64,000 bases of DNA from Allopseudospirillum japonicum (lineage in GTDB: Bacteria; Pseudomonadota; Gammaproteobacteria; Pseudomonadales; Halomonadaceae): the NCBI RefSeq assembly GCF_900108915.1, contig NZ_FNYH01000005.1, forward strand, positions 112,688-176,687, written 5' to 3'. Both the position numbers and the translations under genes were made by a program. Numbering within the stretch: the stretch's first letter is position 1; each line of letters opens with the position of its first letter. This document shows positions 19,402 through 27,360 of the stretch, one piece after another. The notes beneath the pieces were generated by a model. That model saw nothing but the letters and a program-made list of their open reading frames with translations. It had not been told where the DNA came from and did not search any database.

Positions 19402-19724
19402 CGACACAGCGCCGACCCCTGTCGATCCTGCGTGACGACGAGGAAGATCCGATCACCAGCGTGGTCAACCTGATCGATGTGTTTCTGGTGATCATCGCCG
19501 TGCTGCTGATCGTCATCATCCAGAACCCGCTCAATCCTCTGACCAGCGATTCGGTGGTCGTGGTGAAGAACCCAGGGCAGGACAACATGGAGATGATCGT
19601 CAAAGAGGGGGAAACGCTCAAGCACTACACCTCCTCAGGCGAAGTAGGCGAAGGCGAAGGCGTGAAGGCCGGCATCACCTATCGGCTGCAGGACGGCTCT
19701 ATGGTGTATGTGCCTGAGGGCTAG
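19398..19724 (+). CDS. DUF2149 family protein (HmuV-like, ExbD-like topology)
   Basis: 108 aa with an N-terminal cytoplasmic segment and one membrane helix carrying NLIDVFLVIIAVLLIVII. A periplasmic C-terminal half follows. The Asp early in the helix sits as in ExbD (PLIDIVFILL). The start overlaps the stop of the preceding gene (ATGA). DUF2149 proteins are typical last members of CobN-like uptake operons. No experimental function is known to me. Confidence 0.85.
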   Translation: MTTQRRPLSILRDDEEDPITSVVNLIDVFLVIIAVLLIVIIQNPLNPLTSDSVVVVKNPGQDNMEMIVKEGETLKHYTSSGEVGEGEGVKAGITYRLQDGSMVYVPEG

Positions 19725-20048
19725 GATCCCGGTTGTCTTGTACGCGGCTTTTATTGTGTTCGTATTCAGAGCCTCAGCCGCTTTCATTTTGGCAAGCGGC
19801 GGGCAAAATCGAAAGCATGACCTTGCTGGATCTGCCGTGGATTGGTGCTCTGATGGCGCTTGGCCTGACCCGCCTGTCCGGTTTTCTGGATCAAGGGGGC
19901 AAACGAAGTGATGCTTGAAATACCAGTGTATTTGAGAAAAAATCTCCGTTGTGCCCTGAAATGTGTGGCATGGTGATCTAGTGGTGGAAATCCCCCCAAG
20001 ATGATGGGTTTGCTTATGGGGGGAGGATGCAAAAATTTTAGTAACATC
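19725..20048. other. Right boundary of the acquired block
   Basis: GC-rich sequence continues to about 19912 and then turns abruptly AT-rich. A forward frame ends at 19916-19918 and reads MTLLDLPWIGALMALGLTRL in its last third. It may be the tail of a donor gene or a very small membrane protein, but there is no clear ribosome site. The remaining bases before the protease gene show no gene. Confidence 0.4.
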
Positions 20049-21776
20049 TTATACCCACAGCCAAGCATCATCAGCAAAAGCGTCTAAGGTTTTTAAAACA
20101 AATTCATCCGATTGGGTGAAATCTGCTAGCACTTTCACCCCTTGGGTATGGCCTTGGTTGAGTTGATCAAGCCACCAGTAATAGCCGGTTTGATCAGGTT
20201 CACGCTGTAAAACATGTGTGTATAAATGATTAACCAGTTCTTGATGAGACACTTGGCCATTGGTATTAGTATCTGCACCCTGCTGAAATTCTGCTGAGCT
20301 GTAAAAGCCTTGGGCCAGATCAAGTAGGCTGGTGCCTTGTTTGACCTGATCAACCCACCATTGGAAGCCTGCTGCTTCAGGGGTACGCCCTAAACCACCT
20401 AGATATAAACGATACACTTGCGCTTCGACTGCTTCCCCTATCCCTGCGGGCGTGTGAATATCGCTTTGCCAATAGGCTTGTGGTGTTGGGTGGGTTAAAT
20501 ACACTTGACTGCTAAATTCTTCTGGTGCGCTATTACCTTGCCCAAGATACAAGGTGCTGAGCTGGTTTTGCGCATTCCAATCTTGTAAGTTCTCGATGTC
20601 ATGCAAGCGTAGGATTTGGTCTTGATACTGACCATACAGGTATTCCCCTGTACGCCACCAATACCAGCTTTCTAAATCAGGTAAGACAAGAGTATCTTGG
20701 CCGTTGCCACCATCAATCAGGTCATTACCACCTAAATACACTAGGGTATCATTGCCGCCACCTAGTTGATAAGAGATCGCGTGGTGGGCATCTTGAATCC
20801 AGTCTTGATGTTCTGTGGCAAGGACTTCTTCAATCTCAACTCCATATGCAAGGGCAAAAGTATTTTGATTGTAGGCAGCTAGCCCAGAAGCATACCAAGA
20901 GTAAGGGTGTTGGCCAATGCTGCTAAAGGCTCCTGGGTTCATATCTAGGGTGACACCACGACTTAGGGCTGTTAAATCGAAAGTATCCCAGCCACCGGCA
21001 TCCCATAAAGTTTGCATGCTCAGTTCATCGCTAAAGGTGTAGCGATCGTTTTGCGCACGATATTCCGTATTGACGCCGTACATATGTTGCAAGGCGGCAA
21101 TATCAAGCGGCATAAAAGTTTGTGGCAAGGCTAACTCTTGCATATCAGGATGCGAGTTATAAGACATGACTGTGTATTGCCAAGAATCATACTCAGGTGC
21201 CAAGGTACCAAAAGTGGCTTCCATGCTGTTTTCGTGTGGATGCCCTAGACCTAAAGCATGGCCTAACTCGTGACGTAGCACATGGGTACCGAACTCTTCT
21301 GGATCAAACTCATCACTGAGTTCGTGCAGCATACTTTTATCAATCCAAATATCAGCGGACTCGGCAAAGGCTTGATCTGGGTTGGTTTGGCTTGGTGCAG
21401 GCAAAAAGCTGTAGCCTGCAATCCAAGGCCCGAGATAAGCATTGATATCCGTAAAAGCAACGCGAATATCGCCGTAAGTCACTGTATCTGCAACTTGCGT
21501 AAAAGTGAGTTGGGTTAAATTCTCAACTTCATCCAAAATATCACGGAAGGCCATTTGCTGTTGCACATCTAAAGGATGCATGCTTTGCCATTCAATACCT
21601 GCTGGCAAAGAAGTCTCACTTGCAGGTAACTCCATTAAACCGTAACTTTCAATAAAGTAAGCTGTGGGGACTTGGCTCCCTGGGAAGCTATAGGTTAAAT
21701 GCTGGCTGTTCCATTGATACTCTTCTAAAAGAGCGCCGAAAAGTGCCTGCGTATCTGTTGTGCGTGTCACTTGCAT
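20049..21776 (-). CDS. Serralysin-like M10 metalloprotease with RTX repeats and DUF4214 domains
   Basis: A 575-aa secreted-type protease. The Zn site HELGHALGLGH is at about residues 168-178, followed by the Met-turn VMSYNSH. RTX-type Ca-binding repeats GGGNDTL and GGNGQDTL lie near 340-365. Two DUF4214 repeats (LYLGGLGRTPEAAG and VLQREPDQTG) fill the last 140 residues. There is no N-terminal signal peptide, consistent with type I secretion through a C-terminal signal. No secretion genes are nearby. Serralysins usually end in long RTX arrays; here the DUF4214 repeats replace most of that part. A homologous repeat set is in the protein at 51088-52161. Confidence 0.87.
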   Translation of the reverse strand: MQVTRTTDTQALFGALLEEYQWNSQHLTYSFPGSQVPTAYFIESYGLMELPASETSLPAGIEWQSMHPLDVQQQMAFRDILDEVENLTQLTFTQVADTVTYGDIRVAFTDINAYLGPWIAGYSFLPAPSQTNPDQAFAESADIWIDKSMLHELSDEFDPEEFGTHVLRHELGHALGLGHPHENSMEATFGTLAPEYDSWQYTVMSYNSHPDMQELALPQTFMPLDIAALQHMYGVNTEYRAQNDRYTFSDELSMQTLWDAGGWDTFDLTALSRGVTLDMNPGAFSSIGQHPYSWYASGLAAYNQNTFALAYGVEIEEVLATEHQDWIQDAHHAISYQLGGGNDTLVYLGGNDLIDGGNGQDTLVLPDLESWYWWRTGEYLYGQYQDQILRLHDIENLQDWNAQNQLSTLYLGQGNSAPEEFSSQVYLTHPTPQAYWQSDIHTPAGIGEAVEAQVYRLYLGGLGRTPEAAGFQWWVDQVKQGTSLLDLAQGFYSSAEFQQGADTNTNGQVSHQELVNHLYTHVLQREPDQTGYYWWLDQLNQGHTQGVKVLADFTQSDEFVLKTLDAFADDAWLWV

Positions 21777-22110
21777 CTTGAAGATACCTGTATGTCAAAG
21801 TGTAAAGACTTGCTAGCAAGCTTAACGACTTTAATAAACAAAGCCAAGTTGAGGCCATCTCTGTATATGAAATATTTTCACCCTTGCTTCTTTTGATAGA
21901 TAAAAAAATCATTTTATAGCATGAGATATTATTTATATCGCTAAGTATAATTCTGCGTATAAAAGTCAATGCAAAAATATTGGCATAGCAAAACTGAAAA
22001 GCGTTAGCAAAAGCTGACAAAAGCTTGACTGGGTCTATGCAAACGATCTTAAGCAAGTAATGCTATTGCTGAGTTTTTTAGTCTGTTGAAGAAGTAGGAG
22101 GGTATCGCTG
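21777..22110. other. AT-rich intergenic region between the protease and sixA
   Basis: It should hold the two divergent promoters. A leftward frame of 122 codons covers it but overlaps the start of the protease gene, has no ribosome site and encodes no recognisable protein, so I do not call it. No convincing repeat or terminator was seen. Confidence 0.5.
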
Positions 22111-22617
22111 ATGCAAAATGTTTTGGTGGTCATGCGTCATGCTGAGGCAGTCTATTCTTGGCCTGATCAGGCTCGCCCTCTTACCCCTTATGGTCAGGCA
22201 CATGCGGCCGAGATGGGAGCTTGGCTTGCTCAGCACCTACCTGAAGCACCTCAAATCTGGGCAAGCCCTTTTACACGCACGCAACAAACAGCGCACTTGG
22301 TGGCACAACACTGGAACAACGCGAGTGTTGGTGACTTGGATTGGCTTTTGCCAACGGAAGATCCCTATATCGTTTTAGAGCAAATATTAACCTTGGCTTC
22401 CAGCCCACAAATATTAATTAGCCACCAACCTTTAGTGAGTGATGTGATTAGTTTACTCACTCAAGGACACTTGCATGAGTTAGTTCCTATGAATACTGCC
22501 AGTGCTGCTTGGTTGCATGGTGAAGTACGTGCCGCAGCTTGTATGGACCTGCATGCGCTCTGGCATGTGCAAGATCTTATCGCAGGTCAATATGCAACTG
22601 GCGCAATTTGCAAGTAA
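22111..22617 (+). CDS. sixA: Phosphohistidine phosphatase SixA
   Basis: 168-aa histidine-phosphatase-superfamily protein with the RHG motif as VMRHAEA near the N-terminus and the second catalytic His in LISHQPLVSD. SixA removes phosphate from His residues of phosphorelay or PTS proteins. GTAGGAGGG at 22095-22103 precedes the ATG. The length fits the family (about 160 aa). Confidence 0.85.
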   Translation: MQNVLVVMRHAEAVYSWPDQARPLTPYGQAHAAEMGAWLAQHLPEAPQIWASPFTRTQQTAHLVAQHWNNASVGDLDWLLPTEDPYIVLEQILTLASSPQILISHQPLVSDVISLLTQGHLHELVPMNTASAAWLHGEVRAAACMDLHALWHVQDLIAGQYATGAICK

Positions 22618-22693
22618 AAAATGCGACTTAGGGTTCACGATCATAAGAGCTTTAAACATGGCAAATGCGGTGCTTTAGTATACACTGTAAGGC

Positions 22694-23659
22694 TTGTATG
22701 CTTTCCTGGCTCAGCCAACAGACGAGGTATGGCTTTGCGTGTTGTTAATTTTTCATTTGATGTTCACCATGCCTATAAATTTTTGGCAAAAAAGCACCCA
22801 ATTGTTAAGCCGCCAATGTTTGACAAGTCAGTGTTTGTTGTTAAAAGAGCACTTAAAGCAACAGGCCCTGTTAAATAATACGCGCTTGCCGCATGATATT
22901 CAGCGTCAAAGCTTGTGCATCGCCGGACGTGAAGCAGAGTTTATTCATGTCGAAGGTCAACAAAGCCAGAGGTACATCTTGTATCTACATGGTGGCGGCT
23001 ATGCCTTAGGTTCTATTGATACACATAGGGAACTGGTCTGCCACTTGGCACGTTTTGCCGATGCGCGCATCTTGGCAATCGACTATCGGTTGGCACCTGA
23101 ATCTCCTTACCCTGCAGCGCTTGAAGATGCACTGGCCGCTTACCATTGGCTACTAGAGCAAGGGACGGCACATTCTAGCATTGCGCTTGCAGGAGACTCT
23201 GCTGGCGGTGGCTTAGCACTAGCGCTTTTGCAGCGTCTTAAACAAGATGGCTTACCTTTACCCGCTGCGGCTGTGTTTATGTCGCCTTGGGTTGATTTAA
23301 CTTGTTCTAGTCTTTCCTTAGATCTCAACGCGGCCACAGACCTAATTCTTAATAAGCAGCAAATGCGTGCCTTCGCAGAGCTTTATGCGCGAGATATTGA
23401 TCTAGAAGATGCGGGTGTTTCCCCATTATTTGGCGATTTAGAAAACCTGCCGCCTATTCTTGTACAGGTTTCTCAGCAAGAACTGTTACGTGATGATGCT
23501 GTGCGCCTTGTCAAAAAGATTGCAGAAAAAGGTGGCCAAGCCACACTAGATGATTGGGCCTACTTGCCGCATGTATGGCAACTTATGTATAACTATCTTC
23601 CGCAAGCAGGCGTAGCCTTACGCCGAGCAGGCCGTTTCATTCAAAAACATGTGCATTAA
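22694..23659 (+). CDS. Alpha/beta-hydrolase (HSL-type esterase/lipase)
   Basis: Up to 321 aa. It has the oxyanion motif LHGGGYALG, the nucleophile elbow GDSAGGGLAL, a late acid-bearing segment VSQQELLRDDA and the catalytic His in YLPHVWQ. These are the marks of the hormone-sensitive-lipase family, which hydrolyses esters of short to medium chain acids. The start is uncertain: ATG 22760 or 22769 gives a more typical N-terminus than 22694, and none has a good ribosome site. No operon partner is evident. Confidence 0.82.
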   Translation: MYAFLAQPTDEVWLCVLLIFHLMFTMPINFWQKSTQLLSRQCLTSQCLLLKEHLKQQALLNNTRLPHDIQRQSLCIAGREAEFIHVEGQQSQRYILYLHGGGYALGSIDTHRELVCHLARFADARILAIDYRLAPESPYPAALEDALAAYHWLLEQGTAHSSIALAGDSAGGGLALALLQRLKQDGLPLPAAAVFMSPWVDLTCSSLSLDLNAATDLILNKQQMRAFAELYARDIDLEDAGVSPLFGDLENLPPILVQVSQQELLRDDAVRLVKKIAEKGGQATLDDWAYLPHVWQLMYNYLPQAGVALRRAGRFIQKHVH

Positions 23660-23716
23660 GTGCATGGAATGGATCATAATAAGAATAAGGCTAATGCGGA
23701 CTTGATAGGTGATGCC

Positions 23717-23833
23717 ATGCAAGACAAACGCCTGATGTGGATAGTGTTTGGGATCTTATTTGTGATGCTCGTGGGGCTTTTCATTTATGCAGGAAGTGGC
23801 GAATCAGGAGGCGTTAGCTTTCTTTCACGCTAA
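23717..23833 (+). CDS. Small single-helix membrane protein (38 aa)
   Basis: Reads MQDKRLMWIVFGILFVMLVG and continues through FIYAGSG to a Ser/Gly-rich tail: a charged start, one membrane helix (about residues 8-25), then an outside tail. AGGTG lies about 5 bases before the ATG. It sits alone between the hydrolase and the convergent lipoprotein gene. I do not recognise a family. The combination of ribosome site, helix and clean stop makes a real gene plausible. Confidence 0.5.
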   Translation: MQDKRLMWIVFGILFVMLVGLFIYAGSGESGGVSFLSR

Positions 23834-23845
23834 GCCTCTATGATC

Positions 23846-24472
23846 TTAATGTTTATTTATTGATATCTTCTGTTGGGTGAAAAAAATCTGTAGCTGCTGC
23901 TCTAGGCTTTGTAGCCACTGTGTCAGAGCTTGTTTTAGCTCAGGTGCTAAGGCTTGAGGACCAAGCTGGGTTAGCGGAACGCGAATCTGCCAAGGCCATT
24001 GTTGATGGATATGTCCTTGTTGATCTACAAGATTCGCGTTCAATTGAATATAAAAATGTGGATTTTGTAAATCTTGATAGTCAAACCACCAAGCATAGAC
24101 TTGTGTATCCAATTGCCAAGGATTATTCAGGCCCACTTGTGCTCGGCTAACCGCTCGCCAACGGCCTGTTTGGCTTAAATATTGTGTTAGCAAGATTTGG
24201 ATAGCCTCTGGTAGTGGATTTGCCCATTGGTAGGTTGCAAAATAAGCAATTTCTTGCCCTGTATTTCGGTAAGCCAAGTCTTGGGTTGCCAAGCTGGAGG
24301 GAACTTGCACTGGCAAAATAATCAATTGCGTATCTAAGGTAAGTGCTTGTTTTTGTGCAGGTTCAGTTTCTAACCATAATAAGTGAGCGTGGTGTACCGG
24401 CTGTAAACTGCAAGCGCTTAAAAGCCAACCAATAGTCAAAATTCCACAACACCTGATAAAATTTCTCGCCAT
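23846..24472 (-). CDS. PqiC-type lipoprotein of an Mla/Pqi lipid transport system
   Basis: A 208-aa protein with a lipoprotein signal peptide and lipobox LLSAC (Cys near residue 21). The body matches the ABC-type transport auxiliary lipoprotein family (PqiC, DUF330), including the segment IIVLP-like LIILPVQVPSSL. It should sit in the periplasm, on the outer or inner membrane. It is last of the four-gene operon whose other members encode a permease, an ATPase and an MCE protein. Confidence 0.85.
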   Translation of the reverse strand: MARNFIRCCGILTIGWLLSACSLQPVHHAHLLWLETEPAQKQALTLDTQLIILPVQVPSSLATQDLAYRNTGQEIAYFATYQWANPLPEAIQILLTQYLSQTGRWRAVSRAQVGLNNPWQLDTQVYAWWFDYQDLQNPHFYIQLNANLVDQQGHIHQQWPWQIRVPLTQLGPQALAPELKQALTQWLQSLEQQLQIFFTQQKISINKH

Positions 24473-24497
24473 TGTCTTACCCCTTTGTTATATGAAT

Positions 24498-25433
24498 TTA
24501 TTCCCCAGGTCCAAGTGCAGGCCTAGGCTTGCCGAAAACAACCTGATTAGGGCGTGCTTCTAGACTTTTTACGAGATTTTGTAGTTGCTGAACAAGTGGG
24601 GTGATCTGGGCCAAACTTTGACTCACATCTCGACTGACACCTTGGGCACTTTGCCCAGTTTTTGTCCAAGTCGCAGCAAGTTGCTGTGTATCTGCTTGGA
24701 TTGCAGTCAGAGCTTGTGTGAGATTTTGGCGTGTTTGCGCTAATTCATGGCGGCTGCTTTCTGCCAACTGGGTCACACTAGTGAGCAAAGTATCTAATTG
24801 AACACGTAATTCTTGATTGGTAAATTGACGTGTATCTTGGGTAAGCCCCCGAAGTTCTGTTAACAAAGCTTGTGTATTTTGTAAAATGCGTGCAAATTCT
24901 TGGCGGTTACTTTCTTTTAATAAATCACTCATTTGTAATGCCAATGTATCTAAACGCTCACTTAATAAAGCAAACTGTGCAAATAAACTAGATAAAGCAT
25001 GATTAATTTCCATTAACTTAGAAGGACGTGATGGGATTTCTGCAACTTGTTTATCGCTTGACATTAACGCAGGGGAAAAATGTGATCCACCAGAAAGTTC
25101 CACATAAGCTAGTCCAGTAATACCCTGTGTTGCTAAAGTCGCGCTAGTATCTTCAGTAAGGGTAACATCTTTTTCTATATGTAAGCGTAAATGAACACGG
25201 TCAAATTTTGTTTTGTCTAAGCTAATACGCTCAACATAACCTACTTGAACACCTTTATATTTTACAGGTGCTTTAGGATTTAACCCAGAGACAGATTCAT
25301 ACATATAAGTATCATAGGGCAACATGGGAATTTGTTGGCGATCATAGAGTAACCACCATAAAATCGCACTTAATAAGGTGATACCCGCAAGCACAAAAGC
25401 GCCAACTAAAGTGTAATTAACACGAGCCTGCAT
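24498..25433 (-). CDS. MlaD/MCE-domain substrate-binding protein
   Basis: 311 aa: an N-terminal membrane anchor (about residues 9-28), one MCE domain (about 40-120, VSGLNPKAPVKYKGVQVGYV) and a long helical, Gln/Leu/Thr-rich coiled region (about 145-300). MCE proteins form hexameric rings that carry lipids between membranes. The long helical tail resembles the YebT/PqiB-like or mycobacterial tunnel type more than the short E. coli MlaD. GGAG precedes the ATG. Confidence 0.88.
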   Translation of the reverse strand: MQARVNYTLVGAFVLAGITLLSAILWWLLYDRQQIPMLPYDTYMYESVSGLNPKAPVKYKGVQVGYVERISLDKTKFDRVHLRLHIEKDVTLTEDTSATLATQGITGLAYVELSGGSHFSPALMSSDKQVAEIPSRPSKLMEINHALSSLFAQFALLSERLDTLALQMSDLLKESNRQEFARILQNTQALLTELRGLTQDTRQFTNQELRVQLDTLLTSVTQLAESSRHELAQTRQNLTQALTAIQADTQQLAATWTKTGQSAQGVSRDVSQSLAQITPLVQQLQNLVKSLEARPNQVVFGKPRPALGPGE

Positions 25434-25444
25434 ATTTATCTCCG

Positions 25445-26209
25445 CTAGAGTTGACGCGCTTGCGCCGCATGCGCACGCGGATTACTAAAATAGTTCTGAA
25501 TTAATTCATCATCTGATTGGCTAAGCGTTTGCATATCAGCCACTTGTAAAACTTGCTTACGCCCTAAAAACGCAACTCTATGGGTAACACGCCATAATGA
25601 ATCTAAGTCATGGGACACCAGCACCAAGGTTAACTTAAGGGTTGTATTGAGACTTATCATAAGCTCATCGAGGGCATGTGCACCTACAGGATCTAAACCA
25701 GCGGAAGGCTCATCCAAAAGGAGTAATTCTGGATCTAAAGCTAAAGCCCTTGCTACAGCTGCACGTTTAAGCATACCGCCGCTTAGTTCATTAGGCATTT
25801 TATGGGCTGCATGATCTGGTAAGCCGGCAAGTTTGAGCTTGAGCATCGCCAGCTCACGAATTAAATTGTTAGAAAGCTTGGTATGTTCGCGCAAAGGAAC
25901 ACAAATATTTTCCAACACTGTATAGGAAGAAAATAAAGCACCTTGTTGAAACATGACACCAATGCGTTGACGTATTGGTAATAAAGCTTTTTCGCTTAGG
26001 TTAGCCGTAGCTTGTTCAAATAAATAAACTTCACCAGCATTTGGACGTCTTAATAAAGCAATTTGACTGAGTAATACGGATTTACCTGTACCACTACCAC
26101 CGACAATGCCTAAAATTTCGCCTGTTTTGACACGTAAATGTAAGTTCTCATGAACCGTATCTGTCTGGAATTTGGTACTTAAACCTTGAATATGAATAAT
26201 AGAAGACAT
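25445..26209 (-). CDS. ABC transporter ATPase (MlaF-like)
   Basis: A 254-aa ATPase with Walker A GGSGTGKS, Q-loop MFQQGALFSS, signature LSGGMLKRAAVARAL and Walker B LLLLDEPSAGLD followed by the switch His (LVSHD). GALFSS and the signature variant LSGGMLKR are typical of the Mla/Ttg2A family of lipid importers. The open frame extends to 26233, but the ATG at 26207-26209 has AGGTG before it and gives the normal N-terminus. It then begins within the 3' end region of the permease gene. Confidence 0.9.
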   Translation of the reverse strand: MSSIIHIQGLSTKFQTDTVHENLHLRVKTGEILGIVGGSGTGKSVLLSQIALLRRPNAGEVYLFEQATANLSEKALLPIRQRIGVMFQQGALFSSYTVLENICVPLREHTKLSNNLIRELAMLKLKLAGLPDHAAHKMPNELSGGMLKRAAVARALALDPELLLLDEPSAGLDPVGAHALDELMISLNTTLKLTLVLVSHDLDSLWRVTHRVAFLGRKQVLQVADMQTLSQSDDELIQNYFSNPRAHAAQARQL

Positions 26210-26217
26210 GGCGCACC

Positions 26218-27315
26218 TTAAATTTTTAACCATGTAAACAGGATGGAGAAAAGTGCATCCGCCAAAATAACTAAGAAAATAGATTGTACAACACTTTTAG
26301 TTGTCTGGCGGCCAACGCTGTCTGCGCCCCCTTGTACATAGAACCCTTGCATACAGCCGACATGTGCAATAATCCATGCAAAAGCAAAGCTCTTACTAAT
26401 ACCTACTAAAAAATGATTGACTGAGACCGTTTCAGGAACACGTTGTAAAAACTCAGAAAAGCTGACATCAAGTTGTAATAATGCAACTAACATGCCACCA
26501 GCAAGTCCAGCCACATCTGCTAACGCAGTTAATAAGGGTAATACAAAAATCAACCCCATTACTTTAGGAAGAACAAGAATATGTTGCGGCGATAATCCTA
26601 AGCTTTGCATTGCACGAATTTCATCATTAATAGACATGGTCGCAATTTCTGCAGTAAAAGCAGAGCCAGAGCGACCTGCAACAATAATCGCTGTAATTAA
26701 AGGTGCAAGCTCGCGTAATAAAGTGAGGCTGACCAGTTCAACAATAAAAATATTAGCGCCATAAGTCTGTAATTGCAGTCCACCTTGATAAGCAATGACA
26801 GCGCCCATAAGGAAGGATAATAAGCTAATAATAGGAATTGCATAAGCACCAGCATTTTCAATCACAGAGAGAATTAACCCAAGACGAATTTTGCTGGGTT
26901 GGCGTATTTGCTCTGCTAAAGCCCAACTCATTTCACCAAGAAAAGCGAGCATGGCTTTTGCTTGGAGTATAGGGGATAAGCAGGCTTTACCAAAAGAAGC
27001 TAACCAAGGCAAGTTGTTTTGGTTAGCAGGAATAGGAGAGAGGTGTGCTGTCACTAAGGTAAACGTTTGCTGTTGTTCTTTAGTTAAACCTTCAGGATCA
27101 AGGTTAAAATAACGGCATAACTTTACCAAGAGATAAGCTGCATTAGTATCTAAATGCGTAATATCTGCATGAATATGAGTGACGCTTTGTAAATACTCAG
27201 GGTGGCAATGGTTGCGCACCTGTGTTTCGATAAAAGCTAGGGTCTTGGTATGCCAAGCACCTTGTAAATAAAGCTTGTTTTCTGTGTCAAGATAGAGGTA
27301 ATCATCAAGGGGCAT
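26218..27315 (-). CDS. MlaE-like permease with N-terminal STAS-like domain
   Basis: 365 aa. A soluble N-terminal domain of about 95 residues (HIHADITHLDTNAAYLLVKLC) resembles a STAS domain. The MlaE permease domain follows (about 120-365), with five to six membrane helices and the family block ELAPLITAIIVAGRSGSAFTAEIATM. In E. coli the STAS part is a separate protein (MlaB); fusion to the permease is known in other proteobacteria. It is first gene of the operon. A hairpin at 27324-27345 lies just upstream, and no ribosome site is visible, so the true start is a little uncertain. Confidence 0.88.
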   Translation of the reverse strand: MPLDDYLYLDTENKLYLQGAWHTKTLAFIETQVRNHCHPEYLQSVTHIHADITHLDTNAAYLLVKLCRYFNLDPEGLTKEQQQTFTLVTAHLSPIPANQNNLPWLASFGKACLSPILQAKAMLAFLGEMSWALAEQIRQPSKIRLGLILSVIENAGAYAIPIISLLSFLMGAVIAYQGGLQLQTYGANIFIVELVSLTLLRELAPLITAIIVAGRSGSAFTAEIATMSINDEIRAMQSLGLSPQHILVLPKVMGLIFVLPLLTALADVAGLAGGMLVALLQLDVSFSEFLQRVPETVSVNHFLVGISKSFAFAWIIAHVGCMQGFYVQGGADSVGRQTTKSVVQSIFLVILADALFSILFTWLKI

Positions 27316-27323
27316 AATATTAA

Positions 27324-27345
27324 AGGAGTGATAAAAATCACTCCT
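27324..27345 (-). terminator. Hairpin terminator after the RimK-like gene
   Basis: 8-bp stem AGGAGTGA / TCACTCCT with a 6-base loop lies 16 bases after the stop of the RimK-like gene and 9 bases before the permease start. Only a short T run follows on the minus strand. It may be a terminator, an attenuator or a leader stem for the permease operon. Confidence 0.55.
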
Positions 27346-27360
27346 ATACTCACTGGGTCT

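Noticed and set aside
21688..22056. 122-codon minus-strand frame upstream of the protease
   Set aside because: Overlaps the protease coding start, lacks a ribosome site and has no recognisable product.
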